DNA from: Manihot esculenta
Taxonomy: Eukaryota > Streptophyta > Magnoliopsida > Malpighiales > Euphorbiaceae
NCBI RefSeq assembly: GCF_001659605.2
Contig: NC_035161.2
Location: 27,513,691-27,577,690 of the forward strand
Length of the DNA: 64,000 nt
Direction: 5' to 3'
Below are positions 46,233 through 58,640 of the stretch, one piece after another. Positions within the stretch are counted from its first letter, which is position 1; every line of letters starts with the position of its first letter. Both the position numbers and the translations under genes were made by a program. Under the pieces are notes generated by a model. It had not been told where the DNA came from. It ran no database searches and saw only the letters and a program-made list of their open reading frames with translations.

Positions 46233-46241
46233 AAAAAAATT

Positions 46242-47590
46242 ATAATGATATATTTTAAAAATAATGAATTAAATTATCAATATATTTTATAAAATCAAAT
46301 TATTTAATTGATTTTTAAGTTTTTATTAAATTTACCGTTTCATTTGTATTTTAAAATAAATAATTAAAATATTTATATATTTTATAAACTCAAATTATTT
46401 AATTGATTTTTAAGTTTTTATTAAATTTACCGTTTCATTTATATTTTAAAATAATTAATTAAAATATATATAATTAAATTTACATTAATTAAATGATATA
46501 AATATTAAGAAAATTAATGAAACCATATTATGATTTTATAAAACATAAAAATAATTTAATTTAATAATTTTAAAATAGACAGGAAATAATAGATTTTCTA
46601 AAAATTAGAAATATACTAATAATTATTCCCCATATGTAATTATTTTGTTTATAACAGTTATAATGTTTAAAAATTTTAATCTCATTTAAATTTTAATAAT
46701 TTACACTTAATAATAACAATTATCTACAGGAAATTTATTTTTTTTTTATTATGGAAATTTATTTAATAGCTAATTTTTTTATAATGTACATTATCTAACT
46801 CGTTCTCTGTCTTTAGAATATACATATATATTTTATAATTAATAAAAAATAATGATTCGTTATTATAATCAGACTATTGCTTCCTCTTAATTAAAAATGA
46901 CTCACAATAACTCTATCAATTTCAATAAAATAATATTATTGAATAATTTGTTAGTCCCACGATAATCGTTTGGAAGAAAAGCGAGTAATTTTTGAATAAT
47001 TTGGTAGTCCTACGATTATTTCATATATATATATATACAAATTAAAACAAATTTTAATTTTGAATTAATAATTTCACATATAAAATAATGTTGTAGATCA
47101 TCTTTATTGACAAATGATACATCTAAACATAAAAGAGTTCTCAAGTATTATATATATATATATATATATTTGAATAAGTATTACAGCTTTTCTTTCTCCT
47201 TTGGGCAGAAGAACTATAGTAGCTAATTTTTCATAAAAAAATAAAGAGCTAACAATTACGATTTTAAAGTGATTAGAATCATGAAGTCCTCATAATCTCC
47301 ATGACTTTTTTATACATCTCAAAAAACTAACTGGTATTTTATCTACCTTTTTGATATTCTATAGCTGTGTGTTCTTCATATAGCTCTGTTTGGTATGCAA
47401 TCAATGTTTTATCCTAATATTTTAAAGGTTGAGAAAATAGATTATGATTTTTTTTTTTTAACTTATGTTTAACCATTACCAAAATGTTACTATCTACTAA
47501 AACAATTAATGATTACTAAGCAACTAGTATTGCCAAACAGAATAGCCAATATTCCTGAATAGGGCCAAAGAAAGGAATGAAGGGGAAGAA
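46242..47590. other. AT-rich intergenic DNA downstream of DRE2
   Basis: No coding frame. Contains an approximately 95-bp tandem duplication (from about 46283 and about 46377, both with TTAATTGATTTTTAAGTTTT) and TA runs near 47025 and 47149. The last bases probably include the DRE2 3' UTR. Confidence 0.6.
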
Positions 47591-47728
47591 AAAAAAAACT
47601 CTGCCTAATTCATTATCCATGACAATTCAATGATTGTAAACGAAAGTTGCTGAAGTACCCATTCAAAACAGAAGAACCAACAAGACATCTTTTAGTTGAA
47701 TTGTAAACCAACTCCAATTTCTTCACAT

Positions 47729-50700
47729 TCAAATATCTGCAGCAAGGAAGTTTCCAGACAGTGATACCTGCAATAAGAAATATATGCTCAGATCCAACAA
47801 TCACAACTGGCAACAAAAAGGAATTAAGAAAATAAGAGAAGGCTCAATTCTATTATTTACCTTCTCCCCAAGTTTGAATGGTGGGAGGCCTTTGTAAGGG
47901 CATGTACTGCAGCGGAAGGCGTCCCCTAACCCACACTGCACCATGTGAAACAAAAATCATTAATTGGAAAAATTAGACCATCAAACTACAAAACCATGGA
48001 CGACTCGAAAGTTTGTTTTTTTTTTTTTTTTAAATCAAGGTCTACTCCTGACACTTCTGCACTCAACCCATGTGCCAAACATGACAACACATCCATGCAG
48101 TGCTTGAAAAAAAGAACAAGAAACATACGTTGCCACATGCTGATTGAGGATTGTTCAGCTGATCCATTGTTAGTCCTAACTTTACTTTCTCCTCTGCCTC
48201 AGCTCTGCCACATGTGCAATTTTTGCAAGCTTTCCTTGTACTTCCTACTTCACAATCACCAACTTCATTTGCACAAAAGAAAAAAGAGAAGGAAAAAGAA
48301 CAAAAAAAAAAAAGGAATTGGTTTAATCAATGGCCTATAATATACTGCAAGAAATCTGCAAAATCTAACAAGTTCGAGGCTATCCATCTAACCAGCTGGT
48401 AACTGGGGCTTTTTCAAATCATCTTCAGTCAACAGGCTATCTTCATCAATCAAATCGTCATCAATCTGAACCTTAACTGAACCTTTTGTGGACTTCTTAA
48501 TAGCAAAAGATGACCCAATCTTCCAAGAAGGCTTCTTAGCCTTAACCTATAACATAAAGTAATAAAAAATGAAACAACCAATCGGAAAAATAAGTAAATG
48601 GCCATTTAAATAATTGATGATAAATATTGTTCAGATGTAGAAACTTGTTTCACAGTTCCAGCAAGCTCACAACCAACTTAGCTTCTTCGCATGTTAAAAA
48701 GCAAATTGGTCGAGTTATAACAATTTTTTTTATCTTGCTCCCTTCAGAACAGCATACAAGTGAATAGAAATGAAAGAGATTTCTGCTTAGCAACTTTTAT
48801 GTTCTTAATCCAATATTACTAATTAATATGACATTTTACATCATGCTGCACCAAGCTATCCACTGAACTCCCATGAGTTCTAATAAAATCTAGGGCTTAC
48901 TAGTATTCATATGATATGCAACCCTAAAAATAAGGAATTCAATCCATAGCAAATGGTTGAAAATGCAGGTTACAACAACATTTAGCAAATCCTTGAAAGA
49001 TTAAACTGATAGGGAACAATGCTTTTAAATATATTGCAATTGCAGCATATAAATTGAACTCACCCCAAATGATTGAACAACTCCAGATAGTCCAACAGCT
49101 TTCAATTGGAGACCTTGTGTTTCTAGAAAACCGGCCAACAGCAACTTGCGCTCAAGAGTAAGTATTTCCTGCAGAAACACCACAGTGAGACACTTGATTC
49201 AAAACTAAACTTCATCAAGTCAGAAGCACCACTAGATTTACCTTATCTGTCTCCTCTGCAACAGACTGCAGACTCTTGCAAATCAGGACAGTGCCACCAG
49301 GCTTCAACACTCTTGAAATTTCCCCGAACAGGAGGTCACTGGGAAATTGTAGTGACCTACTTATGGAAATGACAACATCCATAGATGAAGAATCCACTGG
49401 CAGATTACCTGAGATAAGCCAAGAATGAATATTATAATCATCTACTACCTACTATATAGAACCTTTATAAAATTAAAAGACAGAGAACCACAAAAATTGC
49501 ATTCAAGAATCAGCTAGAAAAATATTCAACACTTGGAACACGGTGCTTTGGCATCACAATCATTCACTTTCTGATGCACCAACCATAGAAATTCTGGAAT
49601 GGGAAAACACATGCAATCAACTCTTCTATGGGAGGGAAAAAAAGAGGAGACATTCTTAGCCATATTTAAGGGGAAAAGAATTATGATACTTAATGCATAT
49701 CCCATTCCAAACTATTCACTGTTGGCCTTGTTGAAATACTTTCAACAACTTAATTTATATAGAGTTCATCACAGATATAATCTTGAACTTTCACACTAAA
49801 AGAGTATAAGAAAAACAATAATAACTGCTATTGTATCACTCTCTTTCAAGAATAGAGCAGTTTACATTCACACCATAGAACAATTTAAAGTTCTGCTACT
49901 CATAAACTACAAACACAGAACACCATGTGGCAATTACCTCCAACTGGAGGGACAAGTAGTCAAGTACAGAAGATACGCAACCTTCCCTACAATCATCCAC
50001 TTGTGCATGATAGAGTACACACATTTTGACAACAAAAAGGAACTCAAAGACGAGAAAAGAAAAATCAACTAAAGATAAAGTAAAGTACTTAGAGACGATG
50101 CTTGAGTGATAACTTGAGGATCACATCGCTCAGCTCCTTCATTAGCAAGCTCCCCAACTGCATTTATCACCATACTTACAGGAAGAACTGTATAATCTGA
50201 AAAGGCTAGCACGCTACTCTGTGCCTTTGTTGTATCCTACAAATAACACATTAAGCAGCTTTAACAACTTGTCCAACATTATCATGCAAACTCTCTGCTA
50301 AAGGGAACCCCTCCATATATGTAAATGGCACATGATTTTCACACATATAACTTCAATTTACAGCAGATTTGTAAATGAGCTGCATGTGAAAAGAAAATAG
50401 GCAAATAAAAGGAGACAAACAGACAGAGATAGTTCAAATGCTAAAATCCCTGGCAATCAAACCAATAGGGAAATATATCATATTCCAACAAGAATGAGTG
50501 TGATATGCACATGAAAAAACTGATAAAACTAGGAGCCAATAGGCGTAACTAACAGCTACTACGATGCCAAAATTGGCCACATACACGGCCATGCCTAATC
50601 ACTAAACACTATTGTCACACAACTGACAAATGAATCTTGGCTAAGTTATTCATGATTAGATGAGTACGAGATAATCAAATCAATTAACATATCTATTTAT

Positions 50701-50883
50701 CGCCAATCTGGGGAAGATCTAATCATACCAAACATCTAAGCAGAAAAGAAAAAAAAAGAAAGAAAGAAAATCACCAGGTTCAAATTCAAATATCAATAAC
50801 CAAACCTGATTATACAACAACAAACAAAATTCAAAAAGATCTATGAAAAACTTGTAGAAGAAGCTAAGCAGAACTTTTACCAT
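47729..50883 (-). CDS. DRE2: Anamorsin homolog DRE2/CIAPIN1, cytosolic Fe-S assembly
   Basis: DRE2 passes electrons from the diflavin reductase TAH18 (ATR3 in Arabidopsis) to early cytosolic iron-sulfur cluster assembly. Coding exons: 50883-50881 (ATG only), 50236-50089, 49408-49242, 49168-49064, 48546-48393, 48262-48129, 47935-47861, 47767-47729; 825 nt, 274 residues, all junctions in frame and GT-AG. The N-terminal half is the methyltransferase-like fold ([32 protein letters not shown]). The C-terminal CIAPIN1 domain has the two cluster motifs CX8CX2CXC (ending [10 protein letters not shown]) and CX2CX7CX2C ([15 protein letters not shown]), then [14 protein letters not shown] and a terminal ADI. 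Length matches the plant family (about 272). The start is set by the match of [20 protein letters not shown] to plant DRE2 and requires the split start codon exon. Confidence 0.95.
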
Positions 50884-51880
50884 GTTAATACGTCTTCAAA
50901 AACCTCAAAGATATAACAAAAACACTAAGACAGGCGAGATCTTTGGCTTTCCCTCAATAGACGCGGAGGAAAATTCAAGAAGACGAAAATCCCTGGAATA
51001 GTTAAAATAAAAAATTAAGAATTCAATGAACATGGAGAAAATGAGCAGGCCAAAATTAACAGCAATATCTTAAACTTGAACAGAACAAATAACTGAAAAA
51101 AGAAAAAGATCAAACATGAATTGGGCAATAAGTACCAATCGGAGATACGAAACGATGAGAATTACAATCAAGGAAATGAGAGGGAATTTGATGGGGTTTT
51201 AGTTGAAAGGGTTTTTGGTTTTTCTGATTTGTATTATACGTATTATAAATAATCAAAATTCAAATGAAAATTTTGTTCTTCTTATGGAGGATTGCGACTC
51301 CGTAAAGGCGGTGATGGTAACAACTATTCGATGATCGGTTGATGATGTTGACTTTGATGGCAATGTTGGTCTATAGTAGGCGGCCGCCGGGATCGGAGAC
51401 GGGATGGGCGGTGAAAATAAGCAGACAGATTAAGAAGCCCAGAACCATAAAGCGGATTCGAGGATCTGAACTGAGCCCATGGCTCGAACCCAATAAAAAT
51501 TACAAACCCAATAAAAAGGGTTTATAATTACTGAAATTTTTACAAAAGGAAACTCATTTCAGTTAAGAAAAGAAACAGGGAAATCAAAAAGATCAAGAGC
51601 TCCCTGCAGCTGAATGTGAATCCTACTCCTACCTACCTTGTCTGGTAATCGAATTGCTGTTGGGTGATTGCTGGCGCTTGGAGAGAAACAAAATCGCAGG
51701 CGGCTTGCCTACAAGCCCTGAATTAAAGGGTAGTTTAGGAATATTGAAAATTTCAAAGGTCAGTTTGGGATGTCGGTTTTAGAAGGGTAGTTTTGGAACT
51801 TTATCTATGGCACGTGTTGATTGGTCCAGAGACCAGAACCTTCTACATATATTTGATTCCATGCCAATAGCACTGCAGCT
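50884..51880. promoter_or_regulatory. DRE2 leader and shared upstream region of a head-to-head gene pair
   Basis: DRE2 reads left from 50883 and the MLF-type gene reads right from about 51880. On the DRE2 strand a TTATAAT-like box lies near 51250, so its leader is probably about 50884-51220. The remaining roughly 0.65 kb would serve both genes. The open frame at 51339-51527 has no recognisable domain. Start sites are inferred, not seen. Confidence 0.45.
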
Positions 51881-51959
51881 GGCGGTTAAGCATTTTTATT
51901 TTCGCGACTAAGGGGGACGAAATCTCTGCACCGAAGCATTTTCTCGTCGGGACAGTAAG
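51881..51959 (+). other. 5' UTR exon of the MLF-type gene
   Basis: A candidate donor GTATTTTC starts at 51960, and the acceptor TTTTTCAG ends at 52785, giving an 826-bp intron in the 5' UTR. The left border is approximate. Confidence 0.4.
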
Positions 51960-52804
51960 GTATTTTCTTTTTCTTTCTTTCTTTTTTTTTTTTTCGAGTT
52001 CTCTTGATTTTCCATTTCGCCAATTTTCTCCCAATTTCGGTCATCGTTCTGGTATTCTTACAGTACTCTTTAATCTTTATGGTAGGTAGGGTTTGAAATT
52101 ATTGAAGAATTTACCATGCACTAATAGATACTATTTTTGTTGATTTTCTTGAAATTTTGTTTGGGTTATGAAGTCCAAATTAGCTGTATTTTTACTATAT
52201 AAGTGGTGATTAATTATAGTATGGCAAATTATGGCATTGGTAGTTGCCCTTTTGGATCATACCAGAATTTTTATTTTCTCTCTTTCTTTTTCTCTCCATA
52301 TGGCTTCAAGGTCATATGAAAATCGATGATTCCCGAGGGTAGTGGTTCAGCGTTCTTTATATGAACGTATGTGACTAGTATTTTCTGTGTTATATGTGCT
52401 TTATCCTCTTGATTCTGTAAGATCAGGGTAGGGTTTTTGGTGCTAGGAATTTGGGTTCTAAGTTTAAAGTATCGTTCGGGTGTTTAAGAGTTTAGATTTT
52501 GAGCTTGGTTGATGTTCATGTAATGGACTTTCTAATCAGATTGTTGCTTGTGGAAACGCTGATGTTAATTGAGAAACTATGGAAGGGTTCTGCTGCAGTT
52601 AATTACTAATTCTCTTTTTCCTTGTAGAATAAGGTCGATGTCCTTTTTTTATTTCGTTTTTTCCTTGGCTGTGGTTTTGGACTATGATCTGTTTTAAGTT
52701 CTTTTTGTAGTTTTTCTGGAATTGCGAAAGGTAATGAGATGATATGTTAAATAATTTTGTTTTGGGTATGTCTGCTGTTTTTCAGGGGTTATACTTGTCT
52801 AAAA

Positions 52805-54924
52805 ATGCAAGGAGGGAGAGGTGGTAGGGATCCATTCTCTGATTTTGGTGATCCTTTTGGTGGTTTTGGGGGCTTTGGTGGGTTTGGGAGTCAGAGGAGT
52901 TTGATGTCCAGTTTTTTTGGTGGAAGGGACCCATTTGATGATCCTTTCTTTACACGTCCATTTGGAGGCATGTTTGAGTCCAGTTTTTTTGGTTCAAATG
53001 GGAGTCCATTTGCTAGCATGCATCCTTCTGCATTTCTTGAGCATCAAGCTCCAGAGCCTAAATTGTCTAGGGGTCCAATTATTGAAGAACTGAATTCTGA
53101 TGATGAAAAAGATGAAGCTGATAAAGACAAGAAGGAGAATCCAAGAAAACATGGTAGATCAAGCAAGGGTCCCTATGTTGAGGACCCAGATGATGATGAT
53201 GCTGAAGGTGAAGTTTGTTGTTGGCTTGTTGCATCCTATTTCATGATTAATGTGTGTGTTTGCACTCTGGTTTTGTGAATCTAAAGGGAATGGCTTCTCT
53301 TTTCTGTTTTTCTTGCAGAGAGAAAGAATAAGCATTTGCAGTATATAAATAGCCGGAACAAGTTCCAGTACATGTCACAGCAGCCTCAAACTCGCAGCTT
53401 TACTTTTCAGAGCTCCACTGTAACATATGGTGGTCCCAATGGAGCTTACCATACTTCGTCAAAGAGTAGGAGGACTGGGAGTGATGGGGTACTTAATGTC
53501 TCAGATATTATTTGACCTGTATTATGTTGTTGTAGCCCTGCTGCTTATATGGCATTTCTGAAACAGGTGATGATTGAAGAAAGCAAAGAAGCTGATAGTG
53601 CTACAAGGCAAGCAAATCACAAGATTTCTAGAGGACTTCACAACAAGGTATTTAATCATTGTTACTTGCTATGATCATTTGGATAGCTTTTCTATTCATT
53701 TCATAATTTGTGTTTCATATAGCTGGTTGAATCATGTTTTGATGTTGTAAATTGGCTAGGGTCATACCCTTGAAAGGAGGCTTAACTCAGATGGTAAGGT
53801 GGATACTATGCAGACCTTGCATAATCTACAGGAAGGTACACATTCATTGTTTGTCATTTTTTTATATGATTTATATTGGTGCAGCCTTTGGCACTTATTA
53901 AAAGATTTGATCTGGTATGCCATTAGATGAGCTTGCTGGCTTTGAAGAAGCTTGGAAAGGAAATGCTAGACACTCTCTTCCTGGCTGGAATGGGAGTTTC
54001 AGCCGCCATGATGGTATGGGTAAGATTGTGTTCCAAATTCATCTCATAAACTAAGTAAGAGAGTTGTCTCTTGTTCACAACATGCTTTTCCTCTTTCCTC
54101 GTTGCTGGATTATGGATGTGTACTCAAGGAATGAAGTATGTTCTGTGCTGTTGTTTTTTCTGATGTACTCGACTTCCTGCCATGAAATGCTTTGCATAAA
54201 ATAAATGAACATGTGGGCCACTGTTATGCATGGTACTGGTTCATTCTGTTCCAAGAGAGCAGGTATACTTTATTGAATCTGTGGGTGTCCAGGAAAGAAG
54301 TAGCTAAGTGGGATGGGTGGACATTGTCACTTAGTTGATATTCTAAATGTTAATGTGGGTCTGTCGTTGGTGGTTGTTGATGTCGAAATGACAATGTCAA
54401 GTCTTTGTACGATTTGGGAACTTGCATTTCCAACTGAGCAATTGCTATGCATGGTCAAGTAGAAGTTTAGGCTGATTATGCTTTTTGTTTGCCCTTGGTT
54501 GTTTGACAAGGATTATTACCAAGGGCTATTCTCTTGATGCTCAATAATATTAATACTCATTAATGGGATGCATGCACGGAATGTTAAACAAAAACAAATT
54601 AGTGATTCTATTGTAGCTTTAGATGTTGTAATAGGGCAGCAATTTCTTTTCTAACTTCGAGTTATTTTATATTTTTATTTTTTGCAATGCTGATACTTGT
54701 CTGCGGTTTTATATTGGGTTATAGGCGCTGGCGTTGGTGGACAGAATTCTCGGGCAGGCAGGGGAGGTTGGGCACTTCCATCCACCGAGCATACACAGCA
54801 TTTGAATAGGACAAATGTCAGAGACAGGGCAGGGTCTTCTCAGATGCAGCAGTCAGGAGTGATGAAAGGTTCTTCAGACCTCAAAGATAAAAGTGTGTAT
54901 TCTCGAGGGAGAACAAGAGATTAA
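52805..54924 (+). CDS. Myeloid leukemia factor (Mlf1IP) family protein
   Basis: Coding exons 52805-53207, 53319-53488, 53567-53647, 53760-53835, 53927-54019 and 54725-54924 sum to 1023 nt (340 residues), in frame and GT-AG throughout. Residues 1-95 are rich in Gly, Phe and Asp (MQGGRGGRDPFSDFGDPFGG, then SSFFGGRDPFDDPFF). Residues 96-135 are charged and acidic. The Mlf1IP-type core follows (RNKFQYMSQQPQTRSFTFQS, SKEADSATRQANHKISRGLH, HTLERRLNSDGK, ELAGFEEAWK), and the tail is Gly/Ser/Arg-rich. Animal MLF proteins act in haematopoiesis and protein quality control; the plant role is poorly known, so no function is assigned. The start is the first ATG after the UTR intron. The last intron (54020-54724) is the longest coding intron. 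Confidence 0.93.
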
Positions 54925-55890
54925 AAATGGGAAGCATTTAAGGAGAGATTATTGAAGAAAGTGTGTATCCTTCTCCGGGCTTTAGTAGTTTTGAGTATGT
55001 GCCACAGGAGATAGTATTAGTAGCGTTTTGATGAATGCGATTGTACCACGCATACGTTATCCCGTGTCAAAGCCGATCCATATAACCTGCAGTACATTAT
55101 GCATACCTACTTGTGATAATACTCTATTATTTGGAATGCATCTACGCTATCATTTCGTTTTGTCATCTGTGTAGCGTTACTGGAATGAGATCGCAGGCTC
55201 TTCTAGGTATTTTTTAGAAAGAAAGTTGAATCAAGTCTCTATTCGAGGACTATGTCTAATTTAACTCTTTTTTGTCACTTAATAGTTTGTTTGGATGGGA
55301 GAAAAGTAGGGAGGAAAGAAAATAGAGGTGGTAAATAACTTTGATGTGACTTTTTTTGGATAGAAAAGAAAAATAAGAGAGGAGAGGAAAATAAATTTTA
55401 TTTTTACTTGGTTATTTTCTCTTCATTTTGGAGAGAAAATAAGAAACCATATTTTTTTTAATAAAGTTGCATTTTTATCCTTTTATCCACTACCATTTTC
55501 CTTCACCTTTTCTTCCATTATCTTTATGTTTTTATTTTTCACCTTTACTGTTTAGATGGAAAATAAACTAATAATGTTTTTCTCATTTTATTTTTTTTTC
55601 CCTCGTCCAAAATATCCAAATATAGTCCAAGTATCTGAATAAAATATTTTTTAATTTACCATATTAAAATTTTAGAATTTTAATTAACATACAAGTTTTT
55701 TTAAAAAATTCATAAAAATAGTAAATAATTTTAAATTATAAAAATGAAATTTTATTATGAAAAGATGTTAGATCGAGTGTGGATTTATTTAGTCGTGGAT
55801 TTAAAGTCTTGTTAGCAAAAATAAATTGAATTTATTTAGCTTTTTACATAAGAGAATATGGATTTTGATAACCAATACAAAATAGGACGC
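54925..55890. other. 3' UTR of the MLF-type gene and intergenic DNA
   Basis: The 3' UTR probably runs to about 55150-55250. 55285-55630 is rich in GGATGGGAGAAAAG/TTTTCTCTTCATTTTGG inverted stretches, as in decayed miniature transposons, but clear ends and a target duplication were not found. The rest is AT-rich. Confidence 0.45.
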
Positions 55891-56385
55891 AAGATTGTGA
55901 CATATGAATCGAAAGCATTTTAGCATTATTATTTAATTAGATTGAGCAATAAAAAGTATGATATATTGCGTATAAATAATCATTATTATTAATGTTTTTG
56001 AATTTCCTAAAATTTAGAATGGACAAATCGATCTCCTTAAAAATCTATACTACAATAAGGTTTTAAACGCTGATGTGATCGATCTCAATAATTGGAAGGG
56101 GTTTATTTCTATGCAGTTGGATGAGTCCGGCACGATCTGATAAAATTAGGGTAAAGATGCCGACCTTTTATAAACTGGTCGTCTTTTTAGTACATCACAA
56201 AAATCATAAACGCGCATTTAGAGGTATGAACCGGTCAATTTTGTATTTATTGTCCTATAATCCAATCATTATTGTACTATTTGACACACCTACCCAAAAG
56301 TATCCCTACTCGGTCAGAAGGATACACAACACTAAGTTGATATCCAACGGTATTTATATATCAAATTAACCTTAAAAAAAGATAT

Positions 56386-57218
56386 TATAACATCCTCTGG
56401 ACCCACACCAGTGAATATTGTCCGCTTTTGGGTCAAGGGATTGAAATCCTGTCTTCCCTCACGGGTTTGTTTCTGAGTCAAGGGATTTACTACTCTGTCT
56501 TCCCAAAACGCGTCCACTGGGGTCTCTTAGGCATAGGCTTATAAGGCTCTCTCCCTTTTAACCTCTTTCCAATGTGGGATACTTTTAATCCACCTATATG
56601 GGGTTCCTTCCCCCCATAAGGTCTGAGTGTCCTCGCTCAACACATCGTACTCATGAGGCCCAGGCTCTGATACCAATTGTAACATCCTCTGGGCCCACAC
56701 CAGTGAATATTGTCCGCTTTTGAGTCAAGGGATTGAAACCCTGTCTTCCCTCACGGGTTTGTTTTTGGGTCAAGGGATTTACTACCCTATCTTCCCAAAA
56801 CGCGTCCATTGGGGTCTCTTGGGCATAGGCTTATAAGGCCATCTCCCTTTTAACCTCTTTCCGATGTGGGATACTTTTAATCCACCTACATGGGGTTCCT
56901 AGCGGTCCGATTTTCGGGTCGTTACAGAGTGGTATCAAAGCCTGGGCCTCATGAGTACGGTGTGCTTAGCGAGGACACTCAGGCCTTATGGGGGAAGGAA
57001 CCCCATGTAGGTGGATTAAAAGTATCCCACATCGGAAAGAGGTTAAAAGGGAGAGGGCCTTATAAGCCTATGCCCAAGAGACCCCAGTGGACGCGTTTTG
57101 GGAAGACAGGGTAGTAAATCCCTTGACCCAAAAATAAACCCGTGAGGGAAGATAGGGTTTCAATCCCTTGACCCAAAAGCGGACAATATTCACTGGTGTG
57201 GGCCCAGAGAATGTTACA
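56386..57218. mobile_element. TRIM composite with three 213-bp LTRs, one inverted
   Basis: LTRs lie at 56386-56598 (minus), 56678-56890 (minus) and 57006-57218 (plus), each 213 bp with ends TGTAACATCC... or its complement. The first two with the 79-bp spacer form a standard TRIM (initiator-Met primer site on the minus strand at 56675-56664). The 115-bp second spacer (56891-57005) holds GCGGTCCGATTTTCGGGTCG plus TTACA, the end of a Tekay-like LTR, then a plus-strand primer site TGGTATCAAAGCC and a purine tract GGGGGAAGGAACCCC. The whole 833 bp is flanked by GATAT (56381-56385, 57219-57223). Confidence 0.88.
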
Positions 57219-57547
57219 GATATCTTCTTCTTTGAAAAAGATCCTATGTCTCTCTTTCTCTCTCCATCATACAGAGGGAACTCAAAACCGCTATTTTCTT
57301 ATCTTCTCTATTTTACTTTCTTTACCTCCACTAAGTTACCAGATCTGATTTGAGCGTTGAAGGGTCTCCACCGGGAACTCTCCCGATGGACCTTTGACCG
57401 TCTTCTTCATCTTACAGGACTCCTTCCTCAAAACCAAGTATGGAGAGATCCAATGGATTGATTACAGATCGATGATCAACCGAGCGAATTAGATCTCTGC
57501 CTAAGTGTTCTCATTTGGACGTCCTGCTGGATCTTAGCATTATCAAG

Positions 57548-57567
57548 TTGGCGCCATATGTGGGAAC
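57548..57567 (+). other. primer-binding site region of the Tat-like element
   Basis: TTGGCGCC followed by ATATGTGGGAAC lies shortly after the presumed LTR end near 57544. This arrangement is common in plant Tat/Athila-group Ty3 elements. The tRNA species cannot be named with confidence. Confidence 0.6.
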
Positions 57568-58224
57568 GAAGAAGACTATCTTGTCGCTGGAGTTTTCAAA
57601 CAAAACCTGTTGAGATCCACATGGCAAATCAAGAAAAACTAATAGCCAAACAACAAAAAAGGACCAAAGGGAAGAGAGATGGTGAAAGACCCAAGAATCG
57701 CTAAAGACATTTAAAAATTACACGGTGAAAGTCAGAAAAAAACCGATGCCGATGTGAAAAGAGAATGCGACATAAGGGCAATCCGCCCGACATGAAAGAG
57801 AGGTAACATTCGTGAGTTAATCAAACTACACAGTTATTTTTTTTTTAGTTCAAATTATACAGTAGTCCTTCTTAATATATGTTTGGGTATGATAGTATTT
57901 TAGAAACAGCTTAAAAAGCTTTCATCGGTGATTTATATTAGTATGAATTTATTAAAAAGGGTATTATTTGCTTAAGCATGTTGTTATGAGAATTAAAAGC
58001 TGTAAAATGATTTATGTATGAGAAACATTATTTATTAGATTCTTTGAAATTATATGAGATGATATAGTTGAACAAAATTAATATTTTGCATTCAATTGAA
58101 ATATGAAACTAAATATCTTGTTGTTCAAATTAACAATGAGCATTCTTGTTACATATACTCTATTGAAACTTTTATTTTGCAAACAAATTTTAAAAGCAAG
58201 AACAAGGCTAATAAATCTGAAAGC

Positions 58225-58640
58225 CCTGACCATAAAACCAGAAGATCTCAATGAGGTACGTGACAGGTCTCGAAAATAAGACCATCAGCACTATAAAACC
58301 GGTTGAAGAGATGAAGATCTCAATGAGGTAGGTGACTGGTATTGGAAATAAGACCGACGTCACCACAAAACTGGTTGAGGAGATAAATGCCTCAATGAGG
58401 TAGGTGACCTGTCTCGGAAATAAGAGCGATGTCACCACAAAACCAATTGAGAAGATAAAGATCTCAATGAGATAGGTGACTGATCTTGAAAATAAAACTG
58501 TCGGCACCATAAAAACGGTTGAGAAAATGAAAATCTCAATAAGGTGGGTGACTGGTCTCGGAAATAGATCGCGGCACCGCAAAACCAATTGAGGAAATGA
58601 AGACCTCAATAAAATGAGTGACCAGTCTCAAAAATTGACA
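58225..58640. repeat. about six tandem copies of a 71-72-bp unit
   Basis: CTCAATGAGGTAGGTGAC-like phrases recur at about 58247, 58318, 58390, 58462, 58533 and 58604, each followed by a GGTCTCGGAAATAAGAC-like phrase and ACCACAAAACCGGTTGAG. Because the unit is close to a multiple of three, it produces a long but meaningless open frame on the minus strand (58208-58609). Confidence 0.9.

Noticed and set aside
47945..48402. Plus-strand open frames of 131 and 62 residues
   Set aside because: Antisense to DRE2 exon 6 and its flanking introns; composition is lysine-rich from an A-rich intron.
51339..51527. 62-residue open frame between DRE2 and the MLF-type gene
   Set aside because: No recognisable domain, basic composition from A-rich sequence, and it lies in the shared upstream region.
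55286..55630. Possible MITE with GGATGGGAGAAAAG and TTTTCTCTTCATTTTGG stretches
   Set aside because: Inverted similarity is only partial and no target duplication could be fixed; kept as intergenic.
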